Source of the DNA: Bacterioplanes sanyensis
Lineage (GTDB): Bacteria > Pseudomonadota > Gammaproteobacteria > Pseudomonadales > Oceanobacteraceae
Direction: 5' to 3'
Length of the DNA: 64,000 nucleotides
Assembly (NCBI RefSeq): GCF_014652515.1
Contig: NZ_BMYY01000003.1
Coordinates: 1-64,000, forward strand
Under the pieces are notes generated by a model. It had not been told where the DNA came from, searched no databases, and saw only the letters and a list, made by a program, of their open reading frames with translations. Of the stretch, positions 53,901-61,715 are shown in pieces (the stretch's first letter is position 1; the number at the start of each line of letters is the position of its first letter). A program made the position numbers and the translations under genes.

Positions 53901-54862
53901 TGGTGTGTCAGGGGAGAGATTTAACCGCGCTGCAGCAAGAGTTTAGCGGTGCCAGTCAGTTGCAAGTACAAACCCTGGGGCATGCGGACTATCAACGTGA
54001 TGGCATTGAGCGTTGGGATTTTGGCGATTTACCAGAAGTGGTGGAAACGGATTTAAACGGTTTACCGGTGCGTGCTTTTCCATGCTTGTTGTTGCAAGGA
54101 CATGACTTGTCGCTGACGGTAGAAGCAGACCCAGGTGTGGCCGAATCACAGCATCGACGCGCGGTGGTGCAGCTGTACCGAAGAATGTTTGCCGCTCAGG
54201 AAAAAACTTTACGCAGTGATTTGCAAAAAGCCGTGGGCTCACGCTGGCTGCAAGCGAAGGGCCTAGGCACTCAGCAACAATTGGCAGAGTCGCTATTAGC
54301 CGCTGTGTTTCGTCAGGTATTTGTGCCGTATGAGGAGCCGGCGCCACGCACGCAGCAGGTTTTTGAAGAGCGCCAGCAACGCCGTGCGCAACTGCTTGAG
54401 CAGGGCAGTGTGATGATCGAGCAGTTTGATCAGTGGATGACACTGCGCCACGGCATTCTTAAGTCGATGGGCGGGGCGGTCAGCCTTGATCGAGCGATGG
54501 CGTACAGCGACGTGAAAGCACGGCTAGAAACCTTGCTAGCCCCCGGCTTTATGGAGCAAACGCCATGGCAGCATTTGCAGTGTTTCACGCGTTATTTGAA
54601 AGCCATGGCCTATCGCTTAGATAAACTGCAAGGCAATCTGGCGCGTGATCGCCAATCCATGCTGGAGTTTGAGTCGCTTGAAAAGCCCTATTTGGAGCTG
54701 ATTGCTGGCCATGATGTGCCGCCGCTGAGTGAGGTGGCGGAGTTTGGCTGGCTGCTGCAAGAGTGGCGGGTGTCCTTGTTTGCTCAGCCGCTGGGGGTGC
54801 GCGAGCCGGTATCACTGAAACGGTTAAAAGCGCGCTGGGAGGCGCTGGATAAGACGCTGTAA
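50963..54862 (+). CDS. hrpA: ATP-dependent RNA helicase HrpA
   Basis: A 1299-residue DEAH-box helicase, matching the long HrpA form. Walker A is VAGETGSGKTTQLPKL near residue 98, the DEAH box is IIIDEAHERSLNIDFLIGYL near 195, motif III SATID, and motif VI QRAGRCGRTAPGVC near 398. A long C-terminal DUF3418 region follows. The start is TTG at 50963 with AGGAG at 7 bp. HrpA rescues collided ribosomes by splitting them. Confidence 0.95.
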   Translation: MQASTQADIKALHQAIDQCLLKDQFAARRSVKNIQQRLQQGKAIDQALQQLLKRIETSQAARARRSQPLTLSYPEGLPVSERREDILQLLREHQVIVVAGETGSGKTTQLPKLCLEAGLGQAGRIGHTQPRRLAARSVAQRIADELQTPLGDVVGYQVRFTDQSSDDTRIKLMTDGILLAQTQHDRFLNEYDAIIIDEAHERSLNIDFLIGYLKQLLPKRPDLKIIITSATIDLERFSQHFDNAPIVEVSGRTYPVETRYRPLVRDDEQAEDQTLFEGIDAALAELREEDKRNGHPGDVLVFLPGEREIRECADYLRRQSLPATDILPLYARLSAADQQRIFRPHGGRRVVLSTNVAETSLTVPGIRYVVDSGVARLSRYSYRSKVQRLQVEAISQASANQRAGRCGRTAPGVCIRLYEEDDFNARPEFTDPEIRRTNLAAVVLQMLHLKLGKLQSFPFVDPPDERFIRDGYNLLAELEAVDAQQQLTHIGRQMARLPLDPRVSRMLLEAQKQQSLTEVMVIAAALSVQDPRERPAEKKQAADEKHRQWRHDDSDFLTLVNLWQGYEQQRQELSQNQLRKWCQKNYLSFMRLREWRDTHRQLHILCKQLELKENSEPASYEAVHKALLAGMLSQIGFKTEGSEYLGARNRKLAIFPASGLYKKRPKWIMAAELMETSRLFAREVAMIEPQWVEDIGRPLLKYQYSEPHWQQKRGQVLAFEQSSLYGLVVNPRKRVDYSKTHPQEARTLFIQHALVEQQLGSQVAFYRHNVELLKEVTEYEEKSRRRDLVIDDQVLANFYDRHLPAHISSRRQLESWCKKHPKEQQALKFTREFLLSPEAAGIGVADFPTELEWQGIYYPLKYSFAPGAEDDGISLQVPVAMLQQLPGARIEWLVPGFIQEKVVQLIKGLPKAKRKQFVPVPQTAEAFLQHVAFGQGSLLQSLLDFLNRTAWPKVERDELSVADLPQHLTMNIQVMDDGQLVCQGRDLTALQQEFSGASQLQVQTLGHADYQRDGIERWDFGDLPEVVETDLNGLPVRAFPCLLLQGHDLSLTVEADPGVAESQHRRAVVQLYRRMFAAQEKTLRSDLQKAVGSRWLQAKGLGTQQQLAESLLAAVFRQVFVPYEEPAPRTQQVFEERQQRRAQLLEQGSVMIEQFDQWMTLRHGILKSMGGAVSLDRAMAYSDVKARLETLLAPGFMEQTPWQHLQCFTRYLKAMAYRLDKLQGNLARDRQSMLEFESLEKPYLELIAGHDVPPLSEVAEFGWLLQEWRVSLFAQPLGVREPVSLKRLKARWEALDKTL

Positions 54863-54878
54863 AAAATTGACCATTGTC

Positions 54879-54908
54879 TGTAAGAAACGCCGATACGCAT
54901 CGACTAAG
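54879..54908 (+). promoter_or_regulatory. Possible ECF-sigma promoter of the hvf operon
   Basis: TGTAAG, 16 bases, then CGACTAAG, 58 bp before the hvfA ATG. The pattern recalls the GTAAC/CGTC-style promoters used by extracytoplasmic-function sigma factors. Such sigma factors often drive DUF692-linked RiPP operons. No sigma gene lies nearby. A sigma-70 TTGACC at 54868 has no good partner. Confidence 0.35.
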
Positions 54909-54965
54909 ATGGTGTCGGCGGCGTTGAAGCCGTTTTTCAATAACAACAGGCAAGGTTAAATCACT

Positions 54966-55283
54966 ATGGCGATTAAAACAGCAGCAGCGGCGTTAAGTGC
55001 CGCTTTCTTAGCATCTTTGGCCACCGCTCCAGCACAGGCTGATGCACCCGCTAACCCGTTTGCATCACAAACTTTAGACAGCGGTTACCAGCTGGCTGGT
55101 GATCATGAAGGTAAATGCGGCGAAGGTAAGTGCGGCGGCAAAGCCGAATCTGAAGGCAAGTGCGGTGAAGGCAAATGCGGCAGTAAATCAGAGTCGGAAG
55201 GTAAATGCGGTGAAGGCAAGTGCGGCAGCAAGTCCGACTCTGAGGGCAAATGCGGCGAAGGTAAATGTGGTGGCCATTCCTGA
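54966..55283 (+). CDS. hvfA: HvfA-type copper-binding RiPP precursor
   Basis: A 105-residue precursor with a signal peptide (MAIKTAAAALSAAFLASLAT, cleavage about AQA) and a spacer. Its C-terminal core has eight cysteines at residues 51, 56, 66, 71, 81, 86, 96 and 101, all in EGKCG motifs arranged as four EGKCGEGKCG pairs with a 15-residue period. In Haemophilus the MNIO enzyme HvfB with HvfC converts such EGKCG cysteines to oxazolone-thioamide groups that bind copper. Here the downstream hvfB and hvfC complete the set. The product is expected to be exported and to buffer copper in the envelope. Confidence 0.9.
   Translation: MAIKTAAAALSAAFLASLATAPAQADAPANPFASQTLDSGYQLAGDHEGKCGEGKCGGKAESEGKCGEGKCGSKSESEGKCGEGKCGSKSDSEGKCGEGKCGGHS
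55107..55283 (+). repeat. 45-bp tandem repeat encoding the EGKCG core of hvfA
   Basis: Four units (the last shortened) encode EGKCGEGKCG followed by G/S-K-A/S-E/D-S. The DNA is similar but not identical between units (GGTAAATGCGGCGAAGGTAA against GGCAAGTGCGGTGAAGGCAA), so amino-acid conservation rather than recent copying maintains them. Confidence 0.85.
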
Positions 55284-55293
55284 GGGTTGATGT

Positions 55294-56130
55294 ATGAGTT
55301 TTCCAGTACAGGGGGCCGGCCTAGGCTTGCGTCGAGGCTTGATGGACGAGCTTAAGGCGGCGTTGCCTGCGCAAGTCGATTTTATGGAAATCGCACCAGA
55401 AAACTGGATGCGCATGGGTGGGCGCTTGGCGAAATCGCTGCGCGAGTTTACCGAGCGCTACGATTTTTTATGCCACGGCTTGTCTCTGTCGCTGGGAAGC
55501 CCAGACCCGTTGGATGAAGACTTCATTCGCGATGTGGGTGCGTTTTTGCGCACTCACAAAATTAAGGCTTACAGCGAGCACTTGAGTTATTGCGGCGCCG
55601 GCGGCCATATGTACGATTTGATGCCCATTCCCTTTACCACGGAGTCGGTGCGTTACGTCAGTGAGCGCATTCAGCGGGTGCAGGAAATTCTCGGTCAGCG
55701 TTTGATTATCGAAAACGTTTCAGCTTACGCCGAGCCGGGTAAGCGCATGGAAGAAATCGAATTTGTCACCGACATTCTAAAAAGCGCCGATTGCGATTTA
55801 TTGTTGGACGTCAATAACGTCTTTGTGAACTGCCGCAACCATGGCGGTGACCCTTATAAATACATCACGGCCATGCCGACAGAGCGCATTCGCTACTGTC
55901 ACATAGCGGGGCACTTTGAGGAAGCGGATGATTTACTGGTGGATACCCACGGTATGACGGTGAAGGATGATGTCTGGCGTCTGCTTGAGTTTACCTACCA
56001 ACAGCACGGCGTGATACCGACCTTGCTTGAGCGGGATTTTAATTTCCCGCCGTTAGCTGAGCTTCTGCAAGAAGTGGATCGCATTCATGCGATTCAGGAT
56101 CAAGTAGCGCGAGCGGAGCAAGTTGGATGA
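55294..56130 (+). CDS. hvfB: MNIO (DUF692) multinuclear iron oxidase HvfB
   Basis: A 278-residue TIM-barrel enzyme of the DUF692 family. Probable metal ligands are His in DFLCHGLSLSLGSPDP near residue 54, SEHLSYCGAGGHMYDL near 91, the Glu/Asn motif IIENVSAYAEPG near 141, Asp/Asn in LLLDVNNVFVNCRNHGGDP near 170, His in CHIAGHFEE near 203 and Glu in LLERDFNFPP near 248. Family enzymes use a di- or tri-iron centre to rearrange cysteines in a RiPP precursor. It starts 10 bp after hvfA and overlaps hvfC by 4 bp. Confidence 0.93.
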   Translation: MSFPVQGAGLGLRRGLMDELKAALPAQVDFMEIAPENWMRMGGRLAKSLREFTERYDFLCHGLSLSLGSPDPLDEDFIRDVGAFLRTHKIKAYSEHLSYCGAGGHMYDLMPIPFTTESVRYVSERIQRVQEILGQRLIIENVSAYAEPGKRMEEIEFVTDILKSADCDLLLDVNNVFVNCRNHGGDPYKYITAMPTERIRYCHIAGHFEEADDLLVDTHGMTVKDDVWRLLEFTYQQHGVIPTLLERDFNFPPLAELLQEVDRIHAIQDQVARAEQVG

Positions 56131-56885
56131 ATGCTAGCCAAACATTGCAACAGCAGCTAGCTGACAGTATTCGTGGCGCCCAGCCGTCCATGCCTGAAGG
56201 CGTGAGTGAACGAGCGCTGGGGGTTTACCGCGACCTGTTTTTTAACAATGTGTTGGGATTTATCGACGGCACTTTTCCCGTGTGTGAGCAAGTGGTCAGT
56301 GCGCAACAAGGGCGGGATGCTTGGCTGGAGCTGGTGCGTCATTTTTTGCGCGATTTTCGTTGCTCTTCGCCACTGTTTGTCGACATTCCGCTGCATTTTT
56401 TGGAGTATTTGCAGCAGCAAGGTGAGGCGGCTTTGCCCGCGCATTTGCAGGAGTTGGCCCATTATGAATGGCTGGAGTTGGCCGTGGATATCGATCCGGC
56501 GCAAGCACCTGCGCTGGCTGATCCCAACGGTGATCTGGCGGCGTGTGTGCCAGTTTTGGCACCAGCAGCGCAGGGCTTTCTTTATCAATACCCAGTACAC
56601 ACCATTAGCACAGATAATCCTACGCCCGCGCCACAAGCGACGGCCTTGATAGTATTTCGTGACCGACAGGATCAGCCGCGCTTTTTGCATACTAACCCTA
56701 TGACCTTGGCCTTATTAGCGCAATTGCAGCAGTCGCCGCAGTCGGGGTTGGTATGTGTCAAAGCGGTGTTAACCGCCGCTGGTCAAAAGCACACGGATGC
56801 AGCCCTACATGGAGGGCTGCAAATACTGCAGCAATGGCATCGTGAAGGGCTGATTATTGGTGTCAGGGCAACAGAGCGTCTTTGA
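56127..56885 (+). CDS. hvfC: HvfC (DUF2063) partner of the MNIO enzyme
   Basis: A 252-residue protein with the DUF2063 N-terminal domain (VSERALGVYRDLFFNNVLGF near residue 26, then FPVCEQVVSAQQ). The C-terminal winged-helix-like part follows (LQQWHREGLIIGVRATERL at the end). In related systems the partner binds the precursor leader and forms a complex with the DUF692 enzyme. A DoxX-type hvfD, often fourth in such operons, is not present downstream. Confidence 0.9.
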   Translation: MNASQTLQQQLADSIRGAQPSMPEGVSERALGVYRDLFFNNVLGFIDGTFPVCEQVVSAQQGRDAWLELVRHFLRDFRCSSPLFVDIPLHFLEYLQQQGEAALPAHLQELAHYEWLELAVDIDPAQAPALADPNGDLAACVPVLAPAAQGFLYQYPVHTISTDNPTPAPQATALIVFRDRQDQPRFLHTNPMTLALLAQLQQSPQSGLVCVKAVLTAAGQKHTDAALHGGLQILQQWHREGLIIGVRATERL

Positions 56886-57021
56886 TGCTTGTGTTTGGTT
56901 GATGTGAATGATGAGGCAAGGGCTGGCACATTGGCGTCAGCAATGGATGCGCCGACAAACACTTTTCAGGTGCTTTGGTAACTGCTCTAATGGCGACGTA
57001 TTTAAGCGGCGGCAAACGGCG

Positions 57022-57807
57022 ATGAAACGGACAATAAATTACGCGCTACTGTTTTTACTGATCTTGGTATTGCCAGTGCAAGCAGAAGAGTCGGTTGATC
57101 CGGATCCTTGGGAGGGGTTTAACCGGCGCGTGTTTGCCTTTAACGAGGTCATGGATCGCTACGTTGCTAAGCCGTTAGCGCAAGGCTACCAGGCAGTGAC
57201 GCCGCAAGATGTCGATGACTCGGTCACGCATTTTTTTTCCAACCTTCAGGACGTGATCGTCATTGCCAATGATTTAGGTCAGCTGAAGTTTGGTCAGGCC
57301 GCATCCGATACGGCGCGCTTTCTGGTCAATACGACCGTGGGTTTTTTCGGCGTATTTGATGTCGCAACACATATTGGTTTGCCCAAGCACAATGAGGATT
57401 TTGGCCAAACGCTCGGGTTTTGGGGGGTAGGCACGGGGCCTTATTTGGTGCTGCCCGTACTTGGCCCGAGCACGCTGCGCGATACTGCCGGCGATGCGGT
57501 GGGCACGCTGGCGGGGTTGGATTATTTAGCCATTCCGGATACTAACGCCAAAAAGCTCGGTGCATATACCTTGCGCAACGTCGATGTGCGCGCTGATTTA
57601 ATCGCCTCCGAGGGCTTGGTAACAGGCGACCGCTATACCTTTATCCGCAGCTTCTATTTGCAGCGGCGTGAGTATTTAATCAATGACGGTGAGTCCAGCG
57701 ATAGTTGGGAAGATGACGGCTGGGAAGAGGACCCGTGGATGGATGACGAGTTTGACGACGGCTGGGACGACGAAGCCTGGCAAGATACACAAGAGTTTCA
57801 GCAGTAA
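57022..57807 (+). CDS. mlaA: MlaA (VacJ) outer-membrane lipid-asymmetry protein without lipobox
   Basis: A 261-residue protein with the MlaA pattern: DPWEGFNRRVFAFNEVMDRY near residue 27, NDLGQLKFGQAASDTARFLVN, and FWGVGTGPYLVLPVLGPSTLRD. The signal peptide (INYALLFLLILVLPVQA) ends in a signal peptidase I-type site with no cysteine, so it appears not to be a lipoprotein, unlike most homologues. The C-terminus is strongly acidic and Trp-rich (SWEDDGWEEDPWMDDEFDDG). It removes mislocalised phospholipid from the outer leaflet. ATG at 57022 gives the best signal peptide. Confidence 0.9.
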   Translation: MKRTINYALLFLLILVLPVQAEESVDPDPWEGFNRRVFAFNEVMDRYVAKPLAQGYQAVTPQDVDDSVTHFFSNLQDVIVIANDLGQLKFGQAASDTARFLVNTTVGFFGVFDVATHIGLPKHNEDFGQTLGFWGVGTGPYLVLPVLGPSTLRDTAGDAVGTLAGLDYLAIPDTNAKKLGAYTLRNVDVRADLIASEGLVTGDRYTFIRSFYLQRREYLINDGESSDSWEDDGWEEDPWMDDEFDDGWDDEAWQDTQEFQQ

Positions 57808-57808
57808 G

Positions 57809-57837
57809 AAAAAGCCGCATAATCATGCGGCTTTTTT
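57809..57837. terminator. Bidirectional terminator between mlaA and fabI
   Basis: AAAAA, stem GCCGCAT AATC ATGCGGC, then TTTTTT. It lies between convergent genes and has A and T runs on both sides. Confidence 0.9.
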
Positions 57838-57841
57838 AGGC

Positions 57842-58636
57842 TTATTCGTCGAGCATTTCCTGCATCGACATAGCGCAGCTGTTAAAACCGCCATCCACGT
57901 AGATGTTTTGTGCTGAAATGCCTGAGGCTAAATCTGAGCATAAAAATGCCGCGGTGTTGCCGACTTCTAATGTGGTGATGTTGCGGCCTAAAGGCGCGCG
58001 ATCGGCATTGTGTTTGAGCATTTTGCGGAAGCTCTTAATGCCCGATGCGGCCAAGGTTTTGATGGGGCCGGCAGAAATAGAGTTCACTCGAATGCCGTCT
58101 TTGCCTAAGCTGCCCGCCAAGTAGCGTACTGAGGCTTCCAGTGAAGCTTTGGCCAAGCCCATAACGTTGTAGTTGGGCAGGGTTTGTTGTGAGCCGTGGT
58201 AGCTCAACGTCAACAAGGAGCCGCCCTCGCTGAGCATGGGCTTGGCGGCCTTAGCCAGTGCGACAAAGCTGTAAGCGCTGATGTCATGGGCAATGTGAAA
58301 GCCCTCGCGGGTAGTGACGTCGAGATAGTCGCCGTCCAGCTCATGGCCAGGAGCGAAGCCCACGGAATGGATAATGATGTCGATGTTTTGCCAGTGCTCG
58401 CCCAGTTGTTTGAAAACCGCATCGATTTCTTGGTCGGAGCTGACGTCGCATGGGAAGCACAGCTCGGAGCCCCAGCCAGCCGCCATTTTCTCAACCCGGT
58501 CTTTTAGTTTTTCGCCTTGGTAGGTGAATGCCAGTTCTGCACCTTCGCGGTGAAAAGCTTCGGCGATGCCGTGGGCAATGGAGTGTTTGCTGGCTAAACC
58601 TACAATCAGTGCTTTTTTACCGGATAACATTCCCAT
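57842..58636 (-). CDS. fabI: Enoyl-ACP reductase (NADH)
   Basis: A 264-residue short-chain-dehydrogenase-type enzyme. The cofactor motif is [19 protein letters not shown] near residue 10; the catalytic Tyr and Lys lie in [19 protein letters not shown] near 156. [17 protein letters not shown] follows. It reduces the enoyl-ACP double bond in each elongation cycle of fatty acid synthesis and is the triclosan/isoniazid-class target family. The order fabI to mltD is shared with Pseudomonas. Confidence 0.96.
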   Translation of the reverse strand: MGMLSGKKALIVGLASKHSIAHGIAEAFHREGAELAFTYQGEKLKDRVEKMAAGWGSELCFPCDVSSDQEIDAVFKQLGEHWQNIDIIIHSVGFAPGHELDGDYLDVTTREGFHIAHDISAYSFVALAKAAKPMLSEGGSLLTLSYHGSQQTLPNYNVMGLAKASLEASVRYLAGSLGKDGIRVNSISAGPIKTLAASGIKSFRKMLKHNADRAPLGRNITTLEVGNTAAFLCSDLASGISAQNIYVDGGFNSCAMSMQEMLDE

Positions 58637-58648
58637 AGTGGTTATACC

Positions 58649-60007
58649 TTATTGCTGTGATTCACGCGTTGCGTTGAGTGTACGGATGGAAACGTCCTGG
58701 GCGCGGCGCCTGTCAGGACGGGATAAAATAGCATTGCGCTGACGACCATCAACATAAAGGTAGCCGCCATGGTGCAAATCAAATGGATCGGCTGACGGCG
58801 CTCCGTCAGGCAGTTGCAGCCAGTTCCACACCAGCAGCGTGTTGGGTTGGCTGGGCAATGACCAGTGTGGTTGTGCTAATTGATCTGGGTTTTGTACATG
58901 ACTGATGATGATGTCGTTACTTGCGCTGTCTTCCAACAAACCAGCGCTGCGTGGGCGTACTTGGAAACCTTGACCAGTTAAAAAGTCGGCCAGTGCTTGG
59001 CTTTCGGGCTGCAGCAGCCCTGGTGGGTGCAGCAGGGTGACTGGCGGGTGGAACTCGACCGCGGCACTGGCTTGGCCATCAAAATAGCTGCGTAACTGCT
59101 GTGCCAAAACAGACGACTTATCATGGCCGGCCCCCAGTATCACAAACGGTGGGTTGGTGCTGGGTTGTTGCCATATCTGCATGCGGTAGTTGCGAGCGCG
59201 TTGGCGCAGCGGGCTGAGGTCCTCTAAATAGCGAAACTGCAGCCAGTCGATTTCGCCGCGCACCAAAGCAGGCCATTGTTGGTTGGGGTCGATTTGCTGC
59301 AACCGAATGGTGGCGATGCGAAAGCGACCAACAAATTGCTCGGCTGCCCACCAGTTCGGTGTGCGGCGCAATACCAATGCTTCACCTGGCTGCACTGAGT
59401 CGATGTAATAGGGGCCGCTGGTGGGCTCCGGTTGCCAGCGCAGGGCATCTGGCGAGGCGTTGAAAGCTTCGTAATAGTGCGCGGGTAGCAAACGCAAGGG
59501 TGCCAGCTGGCTTAGGTGCTCTGGCGCTAGCTGGCTAAATTGCAGTGCTACGTGCTGCTCTGAGTACACCTCGATGGCGATCAGATTCGACGGGCCATGC
59601 TGCTGCAGGGTGAAGACCAGGTCGCGGCTGGTCAGACGAACGCCATCGGACCAACGTGCTTGACGGTTGAGCTGCAAATACAGGCGCTGTTGCTGTTGCC
59701 CCCAGCGCTCTAGTAAGCCGCTGTGCAAGCCACCTTGATGCTGCAATGCAAGCGGCATCTGCAAGCGCTCCAGCCAGTCGCTGTGTTGTGGCAGTTCACT
59801 CAAGCGCTGCACCGCCGCTGGAAAAGGAGTGAGCGCCAAGCGCATGACTCCGCCGCTGTCTGCTGGCTGTTGAAGCTTAGCCTCTGGGCGCGGGAGTGAC
59901 TGCCAATCGATTACTGGTAAATCATAAAGATAACGCACGGGCACTTGTGCCCATGAGTGGGAAGTCAGGGTGATCAGTAGCAGCAGGAGCAGACGCATGG
60001 GCGCCAT
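58649..60007 (-). CDS. Solitary family 5-like solute-binding protein
   Basis: A 452-residue exported protein (signal LLLLLLITLTSHSWA) resembling the SBP_bac_5 group: LNRQARWSDGVRLTSRDLVF near residue 115 and SGPYYIDSVQPGEALVLRR near 198. The start at 60007 has AGGAG upstream. It is unusually short for the family (about 450 against 500-600) and no permease or ATPase genes accompany it. In Pseudomonas a full peptide (Yej-type) ABC operon sits between fabI and mltD, so this may be a leftover or a repurposed binding protein. Confidence 0.75.
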   Translation of the reverse strand: MAPMRLLLLLLITLTSHSWAQVPVRYLYDLPVIDWQSLPRPEAKLQQPADSGGVMRLALTPFPAAVQRLSELPQHSDWLERLQMPLALQHQGGLHSGLLERWGQQQQRLYLQLNRQARWSDGVRLTSRDLVFTLQQHGPSNLIAIEVYSEQHVALQFSQLAPEHLSQLAPLRLLPAHYYEAFNASPDALRWQPEPTSGPYYIDSVQPGEALVLRRTPNWWAAEQFVGRFRIATIRLQQIDPNQQWPALVRGEIDWLQFRYLEDLSPLRQRARNYRMQIWQQPSTNPPFVILGAGHDKSSVLAQQLRSYFDGQASAAVEFHPPVTLLHPPGLLQPESQALADFLTGQGFQVRPRSAGLLEDSASNDIIISHVQNPDQLAQPHWSLPSQPNTLLVWNWLQLPDGAPSADPFDLHHGGYLYVDGRQRNAILSRPDRRRAQDVSIRTLNATRESQQ

Positions 60008-60082
60008 GTTAGTCTCCTGTCGCTCTGGTAAGCAATCCCTGCCTTTGACACAGATTCGTTCCTGTTAAGAAAAAGTCAGTCG

Positions 60083-61636
60083 CTAGCGAGTGACATCAAC
60101 ATACAGCGTCAGACGCTGGCCTGGCTGCAAATACTTATTGCGGGCCAATTGTCGATTCCAACGTTTGACATCCGACAGGCGCACATTAAAGCGGCTAGCG
60201 ATGCGAGCCAGTGAATCCCCATTGCGTACGGTGTAGCGTACCTTGCGAATGACTTCGCGCTGCGCCTGGGTAGGCTGGCTGTTTTTGCTCCAGATGGTGA
60301 GTGTTTGCCCAGGCTTGATTGGGTCGCCCGGTGCCATGCCATTCCAGCGAGTGATGTCGCGCACGCTGACGTCGTGCTGGCGGGCGATGCTCCAGAAACT
60401 GTCGCCGCTGCGCACTTGGTAGCTGATGCGCTGGCTGTTGCTGGAGGGCTTGCGCCGCTCTTTTAACCTTTCTAAGCGCTGTGGTGCACTGTAGGCGTAA
60501 TTGGCTGCGGGCTGCATCGCCGATGGAATCAGTAGTGCTTGTCCGGCACGAATAATACTGCCGCGCAATTGATTGGTTTGCTGCAGTGCCGCCGGTGTGG
60601 TGTGAAAGCGCTTAGCAATGGTACTTAAAGAATCCCCACGTCGGACCACGTAGCGCTGCCATTTTAGCCGCGCCGACTCGGGTAACTGCGCCAGATTTTG
60701 ATTGAATACCGTGGCGGCCTTATACGGCACCAACACCTCGTGGGGGCCTTCTGGGTGCGTGGCCCAGCGGTTAAAACTGGGGTTGAGCTTGTAAATCTCA
60801 TCCAAGGGGGTATCCGCTAGCTGTGCTACCTGTGACAGATCTATCTGGCCGCCGGTGTTGACCACGGCAAAATAAGGCTCGTTTGCCACGGGCTTAAAGC
60901 GTACGTCATACTTTTCTGCATCACGCAATAAGCGTGCGAGGGCGATCAGCTTGGGTACATAGGCGCGCGTTTCTCGCGGCAGCTCCAACGACCAAAAGTC
61001 AGTGGGTTTGCCTAAGCGGCGATTTTTGCGAATGGCTTTGCGCACGGTGCCGCCGCCCGAGTTATAAGCTGCCAAGCCAAGTAGCCAGTCGCCGTCGAAC
61101 TGGCGTTGTAGGCGCTCTAAATAAGTCAGCGCAGCTTCCGTGGCGGCACGAATGTCGCGCCGTCCGTCGTGCCACCAATCTTGATGCAGGCCGAAGCTGC
61201 GGCCGGTAGAGGGAATAAATTGCCAAACGCCCGCGGCACGACCATGAGAGTAGGCGAATGGATCAAAGGCGCTTTCGACAATGGGCAACAATGCCAGCTC
61301 GCCTGGCATGTCTCTGGCTTCTATTTGTTCAGCAATAAAGTACAGATAGCGCTGGCTGCGGTCGGCAACGCGATCGAGATAGCCTTGATGCGATTTATAC
61401 CAGTTTAGCTGCGAGGTAATGCGCTGCTGATCTTGGTCGATGTCTAGGCGGTAAGACGCCAGAATGCGTTGCCACACATCTTGGTGTTGTAACGTGCTGT
61501 CTGACGTTTCGGGGTGAGCGGTGATGTCAATGGGCGACTGGTGCGTTGGCTCTGGCTGAGTGACGGTGGTCTGCGTAGGATGCTGCGCGCAGCCACTGAT
61601 GACGCCGGCCACCAGCCATAGTTTGATGATTCTCAT
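60083..61636 (-). CDS. mltD: Membrane-bound lytic murein transglycosylase D
   Basis: A 517-residue lipoprotein (lipobox VISGCA). The SLT domain has the catalytic Glu in LALLPIVESAFDPFAYSHGR near residue 117 and LAAYNSGGGTVRKAI near 190. Three LysM repeats follow (YVVRRGDSLSTIAKRFHTTP, YQVRSGDSFWSIARQHDVSV, YTVRNGDSLARIASRFNVRL). It cleaves peptidoglycan to anhydro-muropeptides during wall turnover. Confidence 0.95.
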   Translation of the reverse strand: MRIIKLWLVAGVISGCAQHPTQTTVTQPEPTHQSPIDITAHPETSDSTLQHQDVWQRILASYRLDIDQDQQRITSQLNWYKSHQGYLDRVADRSQRYLYFIAEQIEARDMPGELALLPIVESAFDPFAYSHGRAAGVWQFIPSTGRSFGLHQDWWHDGRRDIRAATEAALTYLERLQRQFDGDWLLGLAAYNSGGGTVRKAIRKNRRLGKPTDFWSLELPRETRAYVPKLIALARLLRDAEKYDVRFKPVANEPYFAVVNTGGQIDLSQVAQLADTPLDEIYKLNPSFNRWATHPEGPHEVLVPYKAATVFNQNLAQLPESARLKWQRYVVRRGDSLSTIAKRFHTTPAALQQTNQLRGSIIRAGQALLIPSAMQPAANYAYSAPQRLERLKERRKPSSNSQRISYQVRSGDSFWSIARQHDVSVRDITRWNGMAPGDPIKPGQTLTIWSKNSQPTQAQREVIRKVRYTVRNGDSLARIASRFNVRLSDVKRWNRQLARNKYLQPGQRLTLYVDVTR

Positions 61637-61715
61637 ACCGTTACAATGTTTGCGAAAACTGGCAGTCTAAAGGCCTGCTTAGGGGCAGGCAACTGCGCAA
61701 CTGTCAAGGAGAAGC

